A stretch of 64,000 bases of DNA from Tsukamurella sputi (GCF_007858445.1 NZ_VIGV01000007.1:62001-126000); one strand, 5' to 3'. Numbered from the stretch's first letter, positions 30,406 to 40,433 are shown. The notes: generated by a model not told the origin, from the letters alone. Made by a program: numbers and translations.

Positions 30406-32928
30406 TTACTTAATTCCCTTTAGAGCGTTCCAGACGTCAACGGTGACTACCGTAATCCTACCGGCCGCTTCCGGTACCTGATCGAGCACTGCTTTAAGGG
30501 CGGCGGCGGTCGTGGGAGAATTTGCTACCCAGTAGATTGGAAAATTCTGCGGATTCGGAAGAGCGTTGACGGCCGCAATCTGGCGCTGAATCTCAGAAAC
30601 AAGAGAGTCGTAGATTCCCTTAACGAAAGGCGGAGTATTTGGAGAGGAGACGTCAACTAGAGTTCCGTCGGGCTTTAGTAGCGCACCGTACCCGCTGCTG
30701 CCAAACTTGGCATCGACAAGGACTTTGAGTATCCCCTTGAGGATTTCGAAGCCGTCGAATTTGACGCCGTTTACTACGTAGGACCACGCGCCGTCGACGC
30801 CGGTCACCGTTTCCTGGAAAGGTCGGTTCTGTTCAGCGTTTGCGCCGCCTGACTCGTTAGTTCTCTCCCATTTGCCGGGGCCTCCTCCGTTGCCGGGCTT
30901 GGGGGGCGGTTTGGTGGGAGCGGGGGGTTGCTTCTTTGGCTTCGGTGCCTGACCGCCGTTGCTGGCGCTGGGTGTGGAGCCTGTGCCGGGTTGTGGTGTG
31001 GTGCTGGGTCGGGGTTGTTGGGGGATGACGGGGAGGCCGGTTTCGGGGTCGATGCGGCCGGGTGCGGGGATTTTTCCGGGGTCGGGTGGTGTGGTGGGTT
31101 TGGGTGTGATGGGTGGCCGGGGTTGTCCGGGCAGGGGTGTGCCGGGGTCTGCAGGCGTCGGGAGATCAGTTCCGGGGTTCTGTCCTGGAGGTAGAACGAT
31201 CGGGGGTGTGGGCTTGGGTGGTTTGTTCCCATCGCCGTTGCCTCCACCTTCCCCGTCGCCGGGGCTGGTGGGCGCGGTGGTGCCGGGGTTTCCGGTCGTA
31301 GGCGGAGCCATTCCCCGTTCGGGTCCTCGAATGAGGCCGACGATCCCTTCGAGATACTTCCGAAGGATATCCGGAAGGATTGCGATCAGCCCGGGAAGGC
31401 CGATGAGGTATTTGTTGATGCTCCGAATGATTTCCGCGATCCAGTCGAGAAATGGTTTGATCAGACGGTTGTAGATATCTTGAAAGAATTTCGCGAGGGC
31501 GTTCACGAGTGGCCACAGGAACGAGAAGATCCCGGGGACTCCGCCCGGCTGCGGGTATCCCTCACCGTCGGGACCGCCGAAGTTGGTCGGGGTGATGCTG
31601 TCGCCTGCACTGCCGGGCATCGGAGTCGGTGTGGAGCCGCTACCACTGCCGGTGCCGACACCCCGCCCTGGTGAGGATCCAACCGACTCGCCCTGCCCGC
31701 CTGATGTGCTCGGGCTCGGGGACGGGCTTGGGCCGCTTCCGCTGCTTCCGGATCCAGTCGATGGAGGTTGCTGCGGTTGGTGTGCGGGTGGGGCGTCAGC
31801 TGTGTTCGGCTCGAAGGCCTCAGGGGTGGATGGGCTCGGGTTGATTTGCGCGGAGCTGTAGTACTCGCTGCTGGTCTTGGTGACGGCGGTTGTGTCGGTG
31901 AGAGTTTCGGAGGATAGCTGTGAGGCGACAGCGCCCGGGGTCGGTCGCCGTCGGGTCCTGCCTCCTGCCATGATGCCTGTCGCTTCACCGACGAGGTAGG
32001 CCCACGAAGAGGGTCCGTCCTTGTTCTCGTCGTCGCTGTCCACGCCGCCGCTGTCGTTGCCGTCTGCGCCGGGCGCACCGGGAGCGCCGCCGTTGGCTCC
32101 GGGGGCGCCAGGCATCGGGCATTCGGATTGGGTCGTGGTGACCGTGACCGTGGCAGTCGAGGGCTGCCCTGACTGGGGCTGCTGGCCGGGCTGCTGCTGT
32201 CCGGTCTGCTGCGGCCCGCCGGGTGCGGTGGTCTGCACCGCCGGGTTCTGGTTCTGCTGTCTCTGCCCGTTGCCCTGCGGCTGCTGTCCCTGCTGCTGGC
32301 CGCCGCCTTGGCCGGGTTGTTCGTTGCCGGGGATGTTCGGGGCCTGCTGGCCGGGGGTTCCGAACTCGGGTGTTTGAGCTTGGATACCGGGGCCGTTGTC
32401 ACCCCCCTTAGCCGGGGAAGTCGCGATGCCGTTGTTGTCCTGGCCGCCCTGCTGGCCCGGCTGCTGTCCGGGGGCTGTGGCCTGCCCTGTAGGGGGAGCG
32501 AAGGTCAGGTCCGGTCCGGTCGGCCCGCAGGTGGCGGGGCCTCCGCCCGGGCACGGCGCTGCCGCAGCGGTGCCACTTCCTGCGGTGGTGGCGGTGAAGC
32601 CAATCATTCCGACAGCGATCACGATACCCGCCACTGCAGCAGCGGCCCGAGCCTGCTCGCTGGTCGGCGTGTTCGCGCCGGAGTGGCGTAGCTTGTCCAG
32701 TCCGGTGAACAGGATCCGCCCGACGATGACCATCACAAGCCAGAAGGTCAAGAACACCAGCGGCACGGGAGTGAACCGGGGCGCCTCGATGGAGAACAGG
32801 ACGCCACCGACGATCCCAGCGAGGCCGATGACGGTCAGGAACAACCCCTGCAGTCGGGTGGCGCGGTCCGAAGGAGGAGGTGCCGTGGAGGCCTGGGCTG
32901 CGCGGGTGTGGCGGGGCCTTGATGCCAC
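30406..32928 (-). CDS. Membrane-anchored polymorphic toxin with C-terminal Tox-REase-5-like nuclease domain
   Basis: An 840-residue protein. The N-terminus has two membrane helices (about 28-48 and 53-75) and a third (about 95-115). Then comes a long Pro/Gly/Gln/Ser-rich region (about 120-460). Next are amphipathic-hydrophobic helices (about 475-545: FSFLWPLVNALAKFFQDIYN, then PFLDWIAEIIRSINKYLIGL), a second proline-rich spacer (about 550-695) and a compact C-terminal domain (about 702-840). That domain reads WSYVVNGVKFDGFEI...VLVDAKFG...IYDSLVSEIQRQ...FPIYWVAN, matching the restriction-endonuclease fold of Tox-REase-5, with Asp725 and Asp739-x-Lys741 as the likely catalytic set. GTG 32928 has AGGAGG 7 bases upstream. 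DNA coding for the tip is about 50% G+C, the linker far higher. The nuclease call rests on motif resemblance. Confidence 0.72.
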   Translation of the reverse strand: MASRPRHTRAAQASTAPPPSDRATRLQGLFLTVIGLAGIVGGVLFSIEAPRFTPVPLVFLTFWLVMVIVGRILFTGLDKLRHSGANTPTSEQARAAAAVAGIVIAVGMIGFTATTAGSGTAAAAPCPGGGPATCGPTGPDLTFAPPTGQATAPGQQPGQQGGQDNNGIATSPAKGGDNGPGIQAQTPEFGTPGQQAPNIPGNEQPGQGGGQQQGQQPQGNGQRQQNQNPAVQTTAPGGPQQTGQQQPGQQPQSGQPSTATVTVTTTQSECPMPGAPGANGGAPGAPGADGNDSGGVDSDDENKDGPSSWAYLVGEATGIMAGGRTRRRPTPGAVASQLSSETLTDTTAVTKTSSEYYSSAQINPSPSTPEAFEPNTADAPPAHQPQQPPSTGSGSSGSGPSPSPSPSTSGGQGESVGSSPGRGVGTGSGSGSTPTPMPGSAGDSITPTNFGGPDGEGYPQPGGVPGIFSFLWPLVNALAKFFQDIYNRLIKPFLDWIAEIIRSINKYLIGLPGLIAILPDILRKYLEGIVGLIRGPERGMAPPTTGNPGTTAPTSPGDGEGGGNGDGNKPPKPTPPIVLPPGQNPGTDLPTPADPGTPLPGQPRPPITPKPTTPPDPGKIPAPGRIDPETGLPVIPQQPRPSTTPQPGTGSTPSASNGGQAPKPKKQPPAPTKPPPKPGNGGGPGKWERTNESGGANAEQNRPFQETVTGVDGAWSYVVNGVKFDGFEILKGILKVLVDAKFGSSGYGALLKPDGTLVDVSSPNTPPFVKGIYDSLVSEIQRQIAAVNALPNPQNFPIYWVANSPTTAAALKAVLDQVPEAAGRITVVTVDVWNALKGIK

Positions 32929-32962
32929 CGGAACCTCCTGAATGCACTGAGTTGTATGTCTC

Positions 32963-33000
32963 GTTCACTAACCAGGGTGAACGGTACAGTCGGAGTTCAC
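32963..33000. promoter_or_regulatory. Three GTTCAC half-sites upstream of the toxin gene
   Basis: GTTCAC at 32963, its complement GTGAAC at 32977 (together a 6-8-6 inverted repeat) and GTTCAC again at 32995, 35-70 bases upstream of the toxin GTG. Similar spacing of half-sites suggests a repressor operator. The regulator is unknown. Confidence 0.4.
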
Positions 33001-33665
33001 GGTCTGCAATCAGAGTGGCTGCCCGGTTCAGGAACTTCGGTGCACCCAGGGGTGCCGGTGTCGAGGTGCCCCCTCCCCAGACTTCCCGAAGACCAGACGC
33101 CGCTATTCGATCACGCCACGACAAGTACCCTCACCGGAATCCGGCAAGGTCGAATCATGGCACCGGATCCGGGCTGATCAATCGCGGGTCAGGTGGCTCA
33201 CGGGCACGGCGTGAGACTGAGCTACGTGCCGGTCAGTCGGTTTCCGTCGGACTGCCCCTAGAGCGACGTTGCGCCCCGAACCGGACTCGAACCGGCTCTG
33301 TGACCATCGGGGCTTTCCAGGGGCTACTTGCGCAGGTCGGCAGTCTCGAACCCGCGGTAGGCGACAAGATCCCGCGCACGGCGAAGCGTCGTAAGCGCAT
33401 CGATTACTTCATTGAGGTCAGCGGCAGGAAACTGGAAGAACCGTTCCCAACCTGCCCGGTCAACCCCTACGTGGAGGCCGTTGCTGGCTGGAACGGCTTC
33501 GCCGTGGCATTCCGTGAGTTCGAATCCGGCTCGTTTGCACCAGGTGACCGCGGACCAGCCCGGCTCAACGATGCTTCAGGTGTCAGTAGGTCAAGGTCGC
33601 CTTGGCGTTCCGCTGCTGCCGATCGGGCGGCGTTGTAGGCGGCTGTGAGGTCGTCGGGGTTAGCC
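33001..33665. other. Island stretch without a recognisable gene
   Basis: Open frames on both strands here lack family resemblance, ribosome sites and consistent coding character. The only structured item seen is the tRNA-like relic at 33272-33313. It is probably decayed element DNA. Confidence 0.5.
33272..33313 (-). other. tRNA-like relic (acceptor stem plus T-arm only)
   Basis: On the minus strand a perfect 7-bp acceptor stem GCCCCGA/TCGGGGC encloses a 10-base bridge and a full T-arm GCCGG-TTCGAGT-CCGGT, followed by discriminator G. D- and anticodon arms are missing. It is probably a deletion derivative of a tRNA once carried by the element, or a structural mimic. Confidence 0.4.
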
Positions 33666-33776
33666 TCACGGGCCGCGGGTGAGGGCGTGGCGTGGTGCGA
33701 ACCACAGCGGCGAGCCGGGGGTGTATACGGCGGCTTCGGTGTGCTGGTTGATGACCTGCGGGGAGTGGTGGTTCAC
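33666..33776 (-). CDS. Hypothetical 36-residue ORF coupled to the membrane peptide
   Basis: A GTG at 33776 overlaps the stop of the upstream membrane peptide by four bases (GTGA), suggesting translational coupling. It encodes a 36-residue peptide (VNHHSPQVINQHTEAAVYTP...). No family is recognised. The coupling pattern is the only support; it may be a decayed fragment. Confidence 0.25.
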   Translation of the reverse strand: MNHHSPQVINQHTEAAVYTPGSPLWFAPRHALTRGP

Positions 33777-33871
33777 ACGAACACCGCCCAGACGACAGCC
33801 GCGAGGGCGTACAGGGCGGCGTAGGAGACCAGCACGAGCGCGAGAGCGTCGAGGAATTGACGGGCAGCCAT
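33773..33871 (-). CDS. Putative 32-residue single-pass membrane peptide
   Basis: ATG 33871 opens a 32-residue peptide (MAARQFLDALALVLVSYAAL, then YALAAVVWAVFV), almost entirely one hydrophobic helix after a short polar start. Such tiny membrane peptides are common in actinobacterial plasmids and integrative elements. There is no clear ribosome site. It is the upstream partner of the overlapping 36-residue ORF. Confidence 0.35.
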   Translation of the reverse strand: MAARQFLDALALVLVSYAALYALAAVVWAVFV

Positions 33872-34042
33872 GCGTGCCCGAGATACAGTTGTGTCATGCA
33901 TGAGCGGGTCTAGTCCGTTCGTGTCCAGACCCCGGTTCAGGTGCGCCAACACCTACCGGGGTCGATCAAATTGGACACCCGAAGACCATGCACAAGGATG
34001 CGCTAAGGCTGCGCGGCCCGAATCTGCCGAACTACCGCAGAA

Positions 34043-34123
34043 ACGAGTGAAGGCCGGTCAACCAGCATTCGCGCTGGTTGACCGGCCTTCACCGCGTGGG
34101 GTGGATGACGGGACTCGAACCCG
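34043..34123. repeat. Right direct repeat of the tRNA-His island (att-like)
   Basis: The partner of 29311-29391 at offset 4732, identical over 34080-34123. Here the repeat forms the real 3' end of the intact tRNA-His gene plus its terminator, so this side has kept a working tRNA. Confidence 0.9.
34049..34090 (-). terminator. Terminator of tRNA-His
   Basis: Perfect 18-bp arms (34049-34066 and 34073-34090) with a 6-base loop, directly downstream of the minus-strand tRNA-His. Confidence 0.85.
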
Positions 34124-34173
34124 CGACAGCCAGAATCACAATCTGGTGCTCTACCAACTGAACTACACCCACC
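34100..34173 (-). tRNA. hisT: tRNA-His (anticodon GTG)
   Basis: On the minus strand: G-1, acceptor GTGGGTG/CATCCAC, anticodon loop with GTG inside TTGTGAT, T-arm CGGG-TTCGAGT-CCCG, and discriminator C73 pairing G-1 as tRNA-His requires. CCA is encoded at 34097-34099. Its 3' part lies in the island's right repeat. orn follows upstream of it, as in mycobacteria. Confidence 0.95.
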
Positions 34174-34273
34174 AGGTGCCTGGGATCGCCAGGCTCGGAG
34201 AACTTTACCCGACGGTTCCAGCGGAATCCAATCGGTATCGCCTCCGCCTCGCCGAGTGCGGCGACCTGCGGCT

Positions 34274-34870
34274 TCAGGCGGGGCCGAGTTCCTCCACGGC
34301 CGCGGTGATCTGCTCGGTCGTCGGTCCGGGCGCGGGGACGAAGGCGGTGCTGCGGTAGTACTTCAGCTCGCGGATCGACTCGCGGATATCGGCGAGCGCG
34401 CGGTGCGCGAGGCCCTTGTCGGGCTGGCCGAAGTAGATCCGCGGGTACCAGCGGCGGCACAGCTCCTTGATCGAGCTGACGTCCACCATGCGGTAGTGCA
34501 GGAAGCCGTCGAGCTCCGGCATCTCCTTGGCGATGAATCGCCGATCCGTCGCGATCGAGTTGCCGGCGAGCGGGACGGCGCCGGCCTCGATGTGCTCGCG
34601 CAGGTAGGCGAGTACGGCCTCTTCGGCCTCGCGCACGGTCACCGTCGACGCGCGGACCTCCTCGGTCAGGCCCGAGCGGGCGTGCATCTCCTGCACGACA
34701 GGCGGCATCGCGGCGAGCGCGGCGTCGTCCGCGTGGATCACCAGGTCCACGCCCTCGCCGAGGATGTTGAGGTCCCCGTCGGTCACCAGTGCGGCGATCT
34801 CGATGAGGCGGTCGGAGGTCAGATCGAGGCCGGTCATCTCACAATCGACCCATACGAGTTTGTCATCCAC
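34274..34870 (-). CDS. orn: Oligoribonuclease
   Basis: A 198-residue DEDDh 3'-5' exonuclease that finishes RNA turnover by degrading 2-5-nt RNAs, including pGpG from cyclic-di-GMP. The first motif [11 protein letters not shown] gives Asp9 and Glu11; the later AHRALADI carries the catalytic His and Asp. [21 protein letters not shown] is diagnostic for Orn. The frame runs far upstream, but GTG 34870 gives the family's usual N-terminus and length (about 200 residues). It is divergent from the DUF853 ATPase with a 33-base gap. Confidence 0.95.
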   Translation of the reverse strand: MDDKLVWVDCEMTGLDLTSDRLIEIAALVTDGDLNILGEGVDLVIHADDAALAAMPPVVQEMHARSGLTEEVRASTVTVREAEEAVLAYLREHIEAGAVPLAGNSIATDRRFIAKEMPELDGFLHYRMVDVSSIKELCRRWYPRIYFGQPDKGLAHRALADIRESIRELKYYRSTAFVPAPGPTTEQITAAVEELGPA

Positions 34871-34903
34871 GGGGTTCAGCGTATCCAAGCTAGTCTTTGC
34901 ACC

Positions 34904-36451
34904 GTGACTGACAACGCGAACTCCCCGGCGCAGACGATCGCGGCCGGATACGACTTCTCGGGCCCCGCCCTGGAGCTCGGCACCGTGCTGGTGGACGGCA
35001 CCGTCGACCCCACGGCGAAGGTGCGGATTCCGCTGGCGATGATGAACCGGCACGGCCTCGTCGCCGGCGCCACCGGCACCGGTAAGACGAAGACGCTGCA
35101 GCTCATCGTCGAGCAGCTGTCGGCCAACGGCGTGCCCGTCGTCCTCGCCGATATCAAGGGCGACTTGGCGGGGCTGTCCAAGCAGGGCGAGACGAGCGAC
35201 CGCACCACGGCACGCGCGGCGGACACCGGTGACGACTGGAAGCCTGCCAACGTCCCGACGGAGTTCGTCTCGCTCGGCACCAACGGCATCGGCGTGCCGA
35301 TCCGCGCCACCATCTCCTCGTTCGGGCCGATCCTGCTGTCGAAGGTCCTGAGCCTCAACGCCACCCAGGAGTCGACGCTCGGCCTGATCTTCCACTGGGC
35401 CGATCAGAACCAGCTCGAGCTGCTCGACCTCAAGGACCTGCGCTCGGTCATCCAGTACCTCACCTCGGCCGAGGGCAAGGCCGACCTCGAGGGCATCGGA
35501 GGCGTCAGCAAGCAGACCGCCGGCGTGATCCTGCGTGCGCTGGTCAACCTGGAGGCCGAGGGTGGTGACACCTTCTTCGGCGAGCCCGAGATCGACATGG
35601 GCGACCTGTTGCGCACCGCGGGCGGACAGGGCGTGGTCACGCTCTTCGAACTCGGCGACCAGGCTGCTCGACCCGCTCTGTTCTCGACCTTCCTCATGTG
35701 GGTCCTCGCGGACCTGTTCCAGTACCTGCCGGAGGCGGGCGACCTCGACAAGCCGAAGCTGGTCTTCATCTTCGACGAGGCGCACCTGCTCTTCGCCGAC
35801 GCCAGTAAGGCCTTCAAGGATCAGGTCGAGCAGACCGTCAAGCTGATCCGCTCGAAGGGCGTGGGTGTCTTCTTCTGCTCGCAGCTGCCCACCGACATTC
35901 CGAATCCGGTGCTCAGCCAGCTCGGCGCGCGCATCCAGCACGCCCTGCGCGCCTTCACGCCGGAGGATCAGGCCGCGCTGTCGAAGACGGTCAAGACCTA
36001 CCCGACCTCGCCCGCCTACAAGCTCGACCAGGCGCTCACCAGCCTCGGTATCGGCGAGGCGATCGTCACCGTGCTCTCCGACAAGGGCGCGCCGACCCCG
36101 GTCGCGTGGACCCGGCTGCGCGCGCCGCGCTCGCTGATGTCTGCGATCGGCGACGATGCCATCCGTTCGGCCGCGCACGCGTCGCCCCTGTGGGGTAAGT
36201 ACTCGCAGACCGTCGACAACCTCTCGGCCTTCGAGAAGCTGTCCGCCAACGCGCAGCAGGCGCAGCAGGAGAACGCTCCCGCCGAGCAGACCCCGCCGCC
36301 CCCGCCGGCGCCGAAGAAGGAAGAGGAGGAGTCCTCGTGGGTCTCGGACGTGATGAGCAACCCCGCCGTGAAGTCCTTCCTCCGCTCGGCCGCCTCCAGC
36401 GCCGGTAGGGAGCTCTCCCGCAGCATCTTCGGCACCAGGCGTCGCCGCTGA
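34904..36451 (+). CDS. HerA-like DUF853 ATPase (helicase/translocase family)
   Basis: A 515-residue P-loop ATPase. Walker [14 protein letters not shown] lies near 50-60, Walker [13 protein letters not shown] near 290, and the sensor-like [20 protein letters not shown] follows. A C-terminal low-complexity Pro/Glu/Lys stretch (about 455-485) ends in an amphipathic tail. The family is related to the HerA/FtsK motors; the cellular role is not established. GTG 34904 is chosen from position opposite orn; the open frame extends upstream through orn antisense and is not coding. The neighbours orn and cmrA match mycobacterial Rv2511-Rv2510c-Rv2509. Confidence 0.88.
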   Translation: MTDNANSPAQTIAAGYDFSGPALELGTVLVDGTVDPTAKVRIPLAMMNRHGLVAGATGTGKTKTLQLIVEQLSANGVPVVLADIKGDLAGLSKQGETSDRTTARAADTGDDWKPANVPTEFVSLGTNGIGVPIRATISSFGPILLSKVLSLNATQESTLGLIFHWADQNQLELLDLKDLRSVIQYLTSAEGKADLEGIGGVSKQTAGVILRALVNLEAEGGDTFFGEPEIDMGDLLRTAGGQGVVTLFELGDQAARPALFSTFLMWVLADLFQYLPEAGDLDKPKLVFIFDEAHLLFADASKAFKDQVEQTVKLIRSKGVGVFFCSQLPTDIPNPVLSQLGARIQHALRAFTPEDQAALSKTVKTYPTSPAYKLDQALTSLGIGEAIVTVLSDKGAPTPVAWTRLRAPRSLMSAIGDDAIRSAAHASPLWGKYSQTVDNLSAFEKLSANAQQAQQENAPAEQTPPPPPAPKKEEEESSWVSDVMSNPAVKSFLRSAASSAGRELSRSIFGTRRRR

Positions 36452-36470
36452 GGTCTCGGCTACCGCTGAA

Positions 36471-36510
36471 AACGCCGCTCGCCCCGTGCATCCACGGGGC
36501 GAGCGGCGTT
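36471..36510. terminator. Bidirectional 18-bp hairpin terminator
   Basis: Perfect arms 36471-36488 and 36493-36510 with loop CATC, between the convergent DUF853 ATPase and SDR genes; it can serve both. Confidence 0.9.
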
Positions 36511-36541
36511 CTCCGCAGCGGCGGGCGACCTGTCGTAGGGC

Positions 36542-37348
36542 TCAGTTGCCCGCGAGCTTCTTGTACATCTGCCCGACGATGGGCGCCATGATCGCGCGCG
36601 GGGTGTAGTGGCCCGCCATCGACATGCCCTTGGACAGCAGCCCGGGGACGACGCGCATCTTGTTCTTCTCCAGCGCGTCGAGGGTGACGCGGGCGGTGTA
36701 CTCGGTGTTGATCCAGAGGAACTCGGGAACGACCTTCTCCACCGTGGAGCGGTCCTCGGGGTCGGGGAGCTCAGTGCGCACGGGACCGGGTGCGAGCAGC
36801 GTGACGTGCACGCCGGTCGACTTCAGCTCGCCGCGGAGCGACTCGGAGAAGGTGTTGGCGAAGGCTTTCGACGCCGCGTAGGTGGCGTTGTTCGGGATCG
36901 GCATGTTGCCGGCCGCCGAGCCGGTGATCATGATGCCGCCGTTGCCGCGCTTCACCATCTGGGGGAGCACGGCCAGCGTCAGATCGTGCACGGCGTTCGC
37001 GTTGAGCTCCAGCTGCGCGCGCTCGTAGTCGAAGTCGAGGTCGATGACGCGGCCGAAGGTCGCGGTGCCGGCGTTGTTGCAGAGGATGGAGATCTCGCGC
37101 GAGGCGAGCTCCTTGCAGAGCACACCGCGGGCGTCGTGATCGGACAGGTCGACGCCGCGGACCTCGGCCTCGACGCCGAACTCGGCGCGCAGCTTCGCGG
37201 CCAGTTCCTCCATGGGGCCGGTGCTGCGCGCGACGAGGATCACCGAGTGACCACGGCGGGCTAGCTCCGTCGCGAGGGCGACACCGATGCCGGAGGAGCC
37301 GCCGGTGACGACGGCGCGGGCGGACTGATGGGGTGCGGGTACTGGCAT
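36542..37348 (-). CDS. cmrA: Mycolate reductase, short-chain dehydrogenase (CmrA/Rv2509-like)
   Basis: A 268-residue short-chain dehydrogenase. TGGSSGIG near 15-22 binds NADPH, NNAG is at 91-94, and the catalytic residues read Ser144, Tyr157 and Lys161 (TYAASK). The length equals Rv2509 of M. tuberculosis, and the neighbours (DUF853 ATPase, orn) match. The corynebacterial and mycobacterial homologues reduce the beta-keto group of newly condensed mycolate precursors. ATG 37348 gives the family-like start; an upstream GTG (37372) would add 8 residues. No strong ribosome site, so a leaderless transcript is possible. The specific mycolate role is inferred from family and synteny. Confidence 0.85.
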   Translation of the reverse strand: MPVPAPHQSARAVVTGGSSGIGVALATELARRGHSVILVARSTGPMEELAAKLRAEFGVEAEVRGVDLSDHDARGVLCKELASREISILCNNAGTATFGRVIDLDFDYERAQLELNANAVHDLTLAVLPQMVKRGNGGIMITGSAAGNMPIPNNATYAASKAFANTFSESLRGELKSTGVHVTLLAPGPVRTELPDPEDRSTVEKVVPEFLWINTEYTARVTLDALEKNKMRVVPGLLSKGMSMAGHYTPRAIMAPIVGQMYKKLAGN

Positions 37349-37495
37349 GGGGGAGATGGTACGGGAGGGCACGGACGAGCCGATATCGCGAACTCCGCAC
37401 TGTGACGGCCGGTATACGGGACCGGCCGCTCGGGGGTTCCACGCACGCTGGACCTGCGAAGACGCGCTTCGAGTGGCGCACCCGGAGCTCTGACG

Positions 37496-37514
37496 TTAGG
37501 TTAGCCTCGCCAAT
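37496..37514 (+). promoter_or_regulatory. Candidate IdeR/DtxR iron box
   Basis: The 19-base TTAGGTTAGCCTCGCCAAT matches the iron-box consensus TTAGGTTAGCCTAACCTAA at 15 of 19 positions, with a complete left half. It lies 22 bases before the DoxX start, where bound IdeR would block transcription. Predicted from sequence only. Confidence 0.6.
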
Positions 37515-37536
37515 ATCATTGCGGAAGGTGGAAGAC

Positions 37537-37995
37537 ATGAACCGCTGGGCCCCGTACTACCTGTCCGCACTCCGGATCGTGACGGGCGTGCTGTTCGCGC
37601 TTCACGGCGCCGGAACCTTCTGGGGCTTCCTCGACGGCCGACGGTCGAGCCCGGAGGTCTTCGCCTGGCCCAGTTGGTGGGGCGCCGCGATCCAGCTCGC
37701 GGGCGGCCTGCTCATCGCCGTCGGCGCGCTCACCCGTCCCGCCGCGATCATCGCCTCGGGCTCGATGGCGTACGCGTACTTCGCCTTCCACGCCGGCGAC
37801 GGGCTGTCCCCGCTCGCGAACGGCGGTGAGCTGTCGGTCCTGTACTGCTGGGTGCCACTGCTGTTCGCCTTCACCGGCGCCGGACCGATCAGCGTCGACG
37901 CCGTGATCGGCCGTCTCCGGGACGGCGATCAGGCTGAGGCGAAGGCTCCATCGGACCGCGCCGACGAGAAGGATGCGGCAGAGTCTGCGGTATGA
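37537..37995 (+). CDS. DoxX-family membrane protein
   Basis: A 152-residue protein with four membrane helices (about 8-25, 45-65, 70-90 and 100-120) in the DoxX/DoxD pattern (YYLSALRIVTGVLFALHGAG, then AAIQLAGGLLIAVGALTRPAA) and a charged C-terminal tail. In mycobacteria DoxX works with SodA and SseA in a membrane oxidoreductase complex; other members are of unknown role. GAAGGTGGAAG precedes the ATG. It overlaps the next gene by 4 bases (ATGA), forming a two-gene operon behind a candidate iron box. Confidence 0.85.
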   Translation: MNRWAPYYLSALRIVTGVLFALHGAGTFWGFLDGRRSSPEVFAWPSWWGAAIQLAGGLLIAVGALTRPAAIIASGSMAYAYFAFHAGDGLSPLANGGELSVLYCWVPLLFAFTGAGPISVDAVIGRLRDGDQAEAKAPSDRADEKDAAESAV

Positions 37996-38390
37996 CCGCA
38001 GACATCCCCGAAGCCGCCCGCGCACTCCTCGACCAGGCCGTCGTCGTCGACCTTGCGACGGTCCGCCCCGACGGTGGCCCGCAGGTCAACCCGATGTGGT
38101 TCCTCTTCGAGGACGGACTCATCTGGTTCACCCACACGGACTACCGGCAGAAGTACCGCAACCTGCAGCACGAGCCGCGCGTCGCGATCTCCCTGCTGCC
38201 GGAGGGGAACCCGTACAACTACCTGGAGATCCGGGGCGAGCTCGACCGCGTCGAGCCAGACCCCACGGGATCCCTCTACACCCGGCTCGCCGAGCGCTAC
38301 GGCCAGGGATCGGTGGTACCGCCGGATGCGGCGGATCGCATCAGGATCGCGATCCGCCCCACCCTGTTCAGCGGCAACGCCCTGAAGTAG
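37992..38390 (+). CDS. PPOX-class F420-dependent oxidoreductase
   Basis: A 132-residue split beta-barrel protein of the pyridoxamine-5'-phosphate-oxidase-like/F420 family (FDOR-B). VVVDLATVRPDGGPQVNPMWFLFEDGLIWF and the KYRNLQHEPRVAISLL strand are typical; the Rv1155-like group binds F420. It is co-translated with the DoxX gene (4-base overlap) and ends 3 bases before the convergent dienoyl-CoA reductase gene. The substrate is unknown; the partner gene suggests a redox role under iron limitation, which is inference. Confidence 0.85.
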   Translation: MTADIPEAARALLDQAVVVDLATVRPDGGPQVNPMWFLFEDGLIWFTHTDYRQKYRNLQHEPRVAISLLPEGNPYNYLEIRGELDRVEPDPTGSLYTRLAERYGQGSVVPPDAADRIRIAIRPTLFSGNALK

Positions 38391-38393
38391 GCG

Positions 38394-40433
<2,040 letters not shown>

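Larger units (their letters stand above)
29392..34123. mobile_element. 4.7-kb integrase-less genomic island at tRNA-His
   Basis: One repeat-to-repeat unit is 4732 bases. It is inserted at the 3' end of tRNA-His: an intact tRNA stands at the right edge and a displaced 3' fragment at the left. Cargo is a toxin-like gene (30406-32928) and a putative immunity gene (29578-30357), both minus strand. The rest (32929-34040) is mostly non-coding, with short ORFs and a tRNA-like relic. Stretches around 29.5-30.85 kb are near 50% G+C by hand count of sample lines, against about 70% in the flanks. No integrase, excisionase or replication gene is recognisable, so the element is non-autonomous or decayed. 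Confidence 0.85.

Noticed and set aside
32880-33638. A 252-residue plus-strand open frame in the island
   Set aside because: It starts inside the toxin gene antisense, has no ribosome site, no family resemblance and odd composition.
34256-34903. A longer N-terminus for the DUF853 ATPase
   Set aside because: The extension runs antisense through the whole orn gene and lacks coding character; GTG 34904 fits the family.
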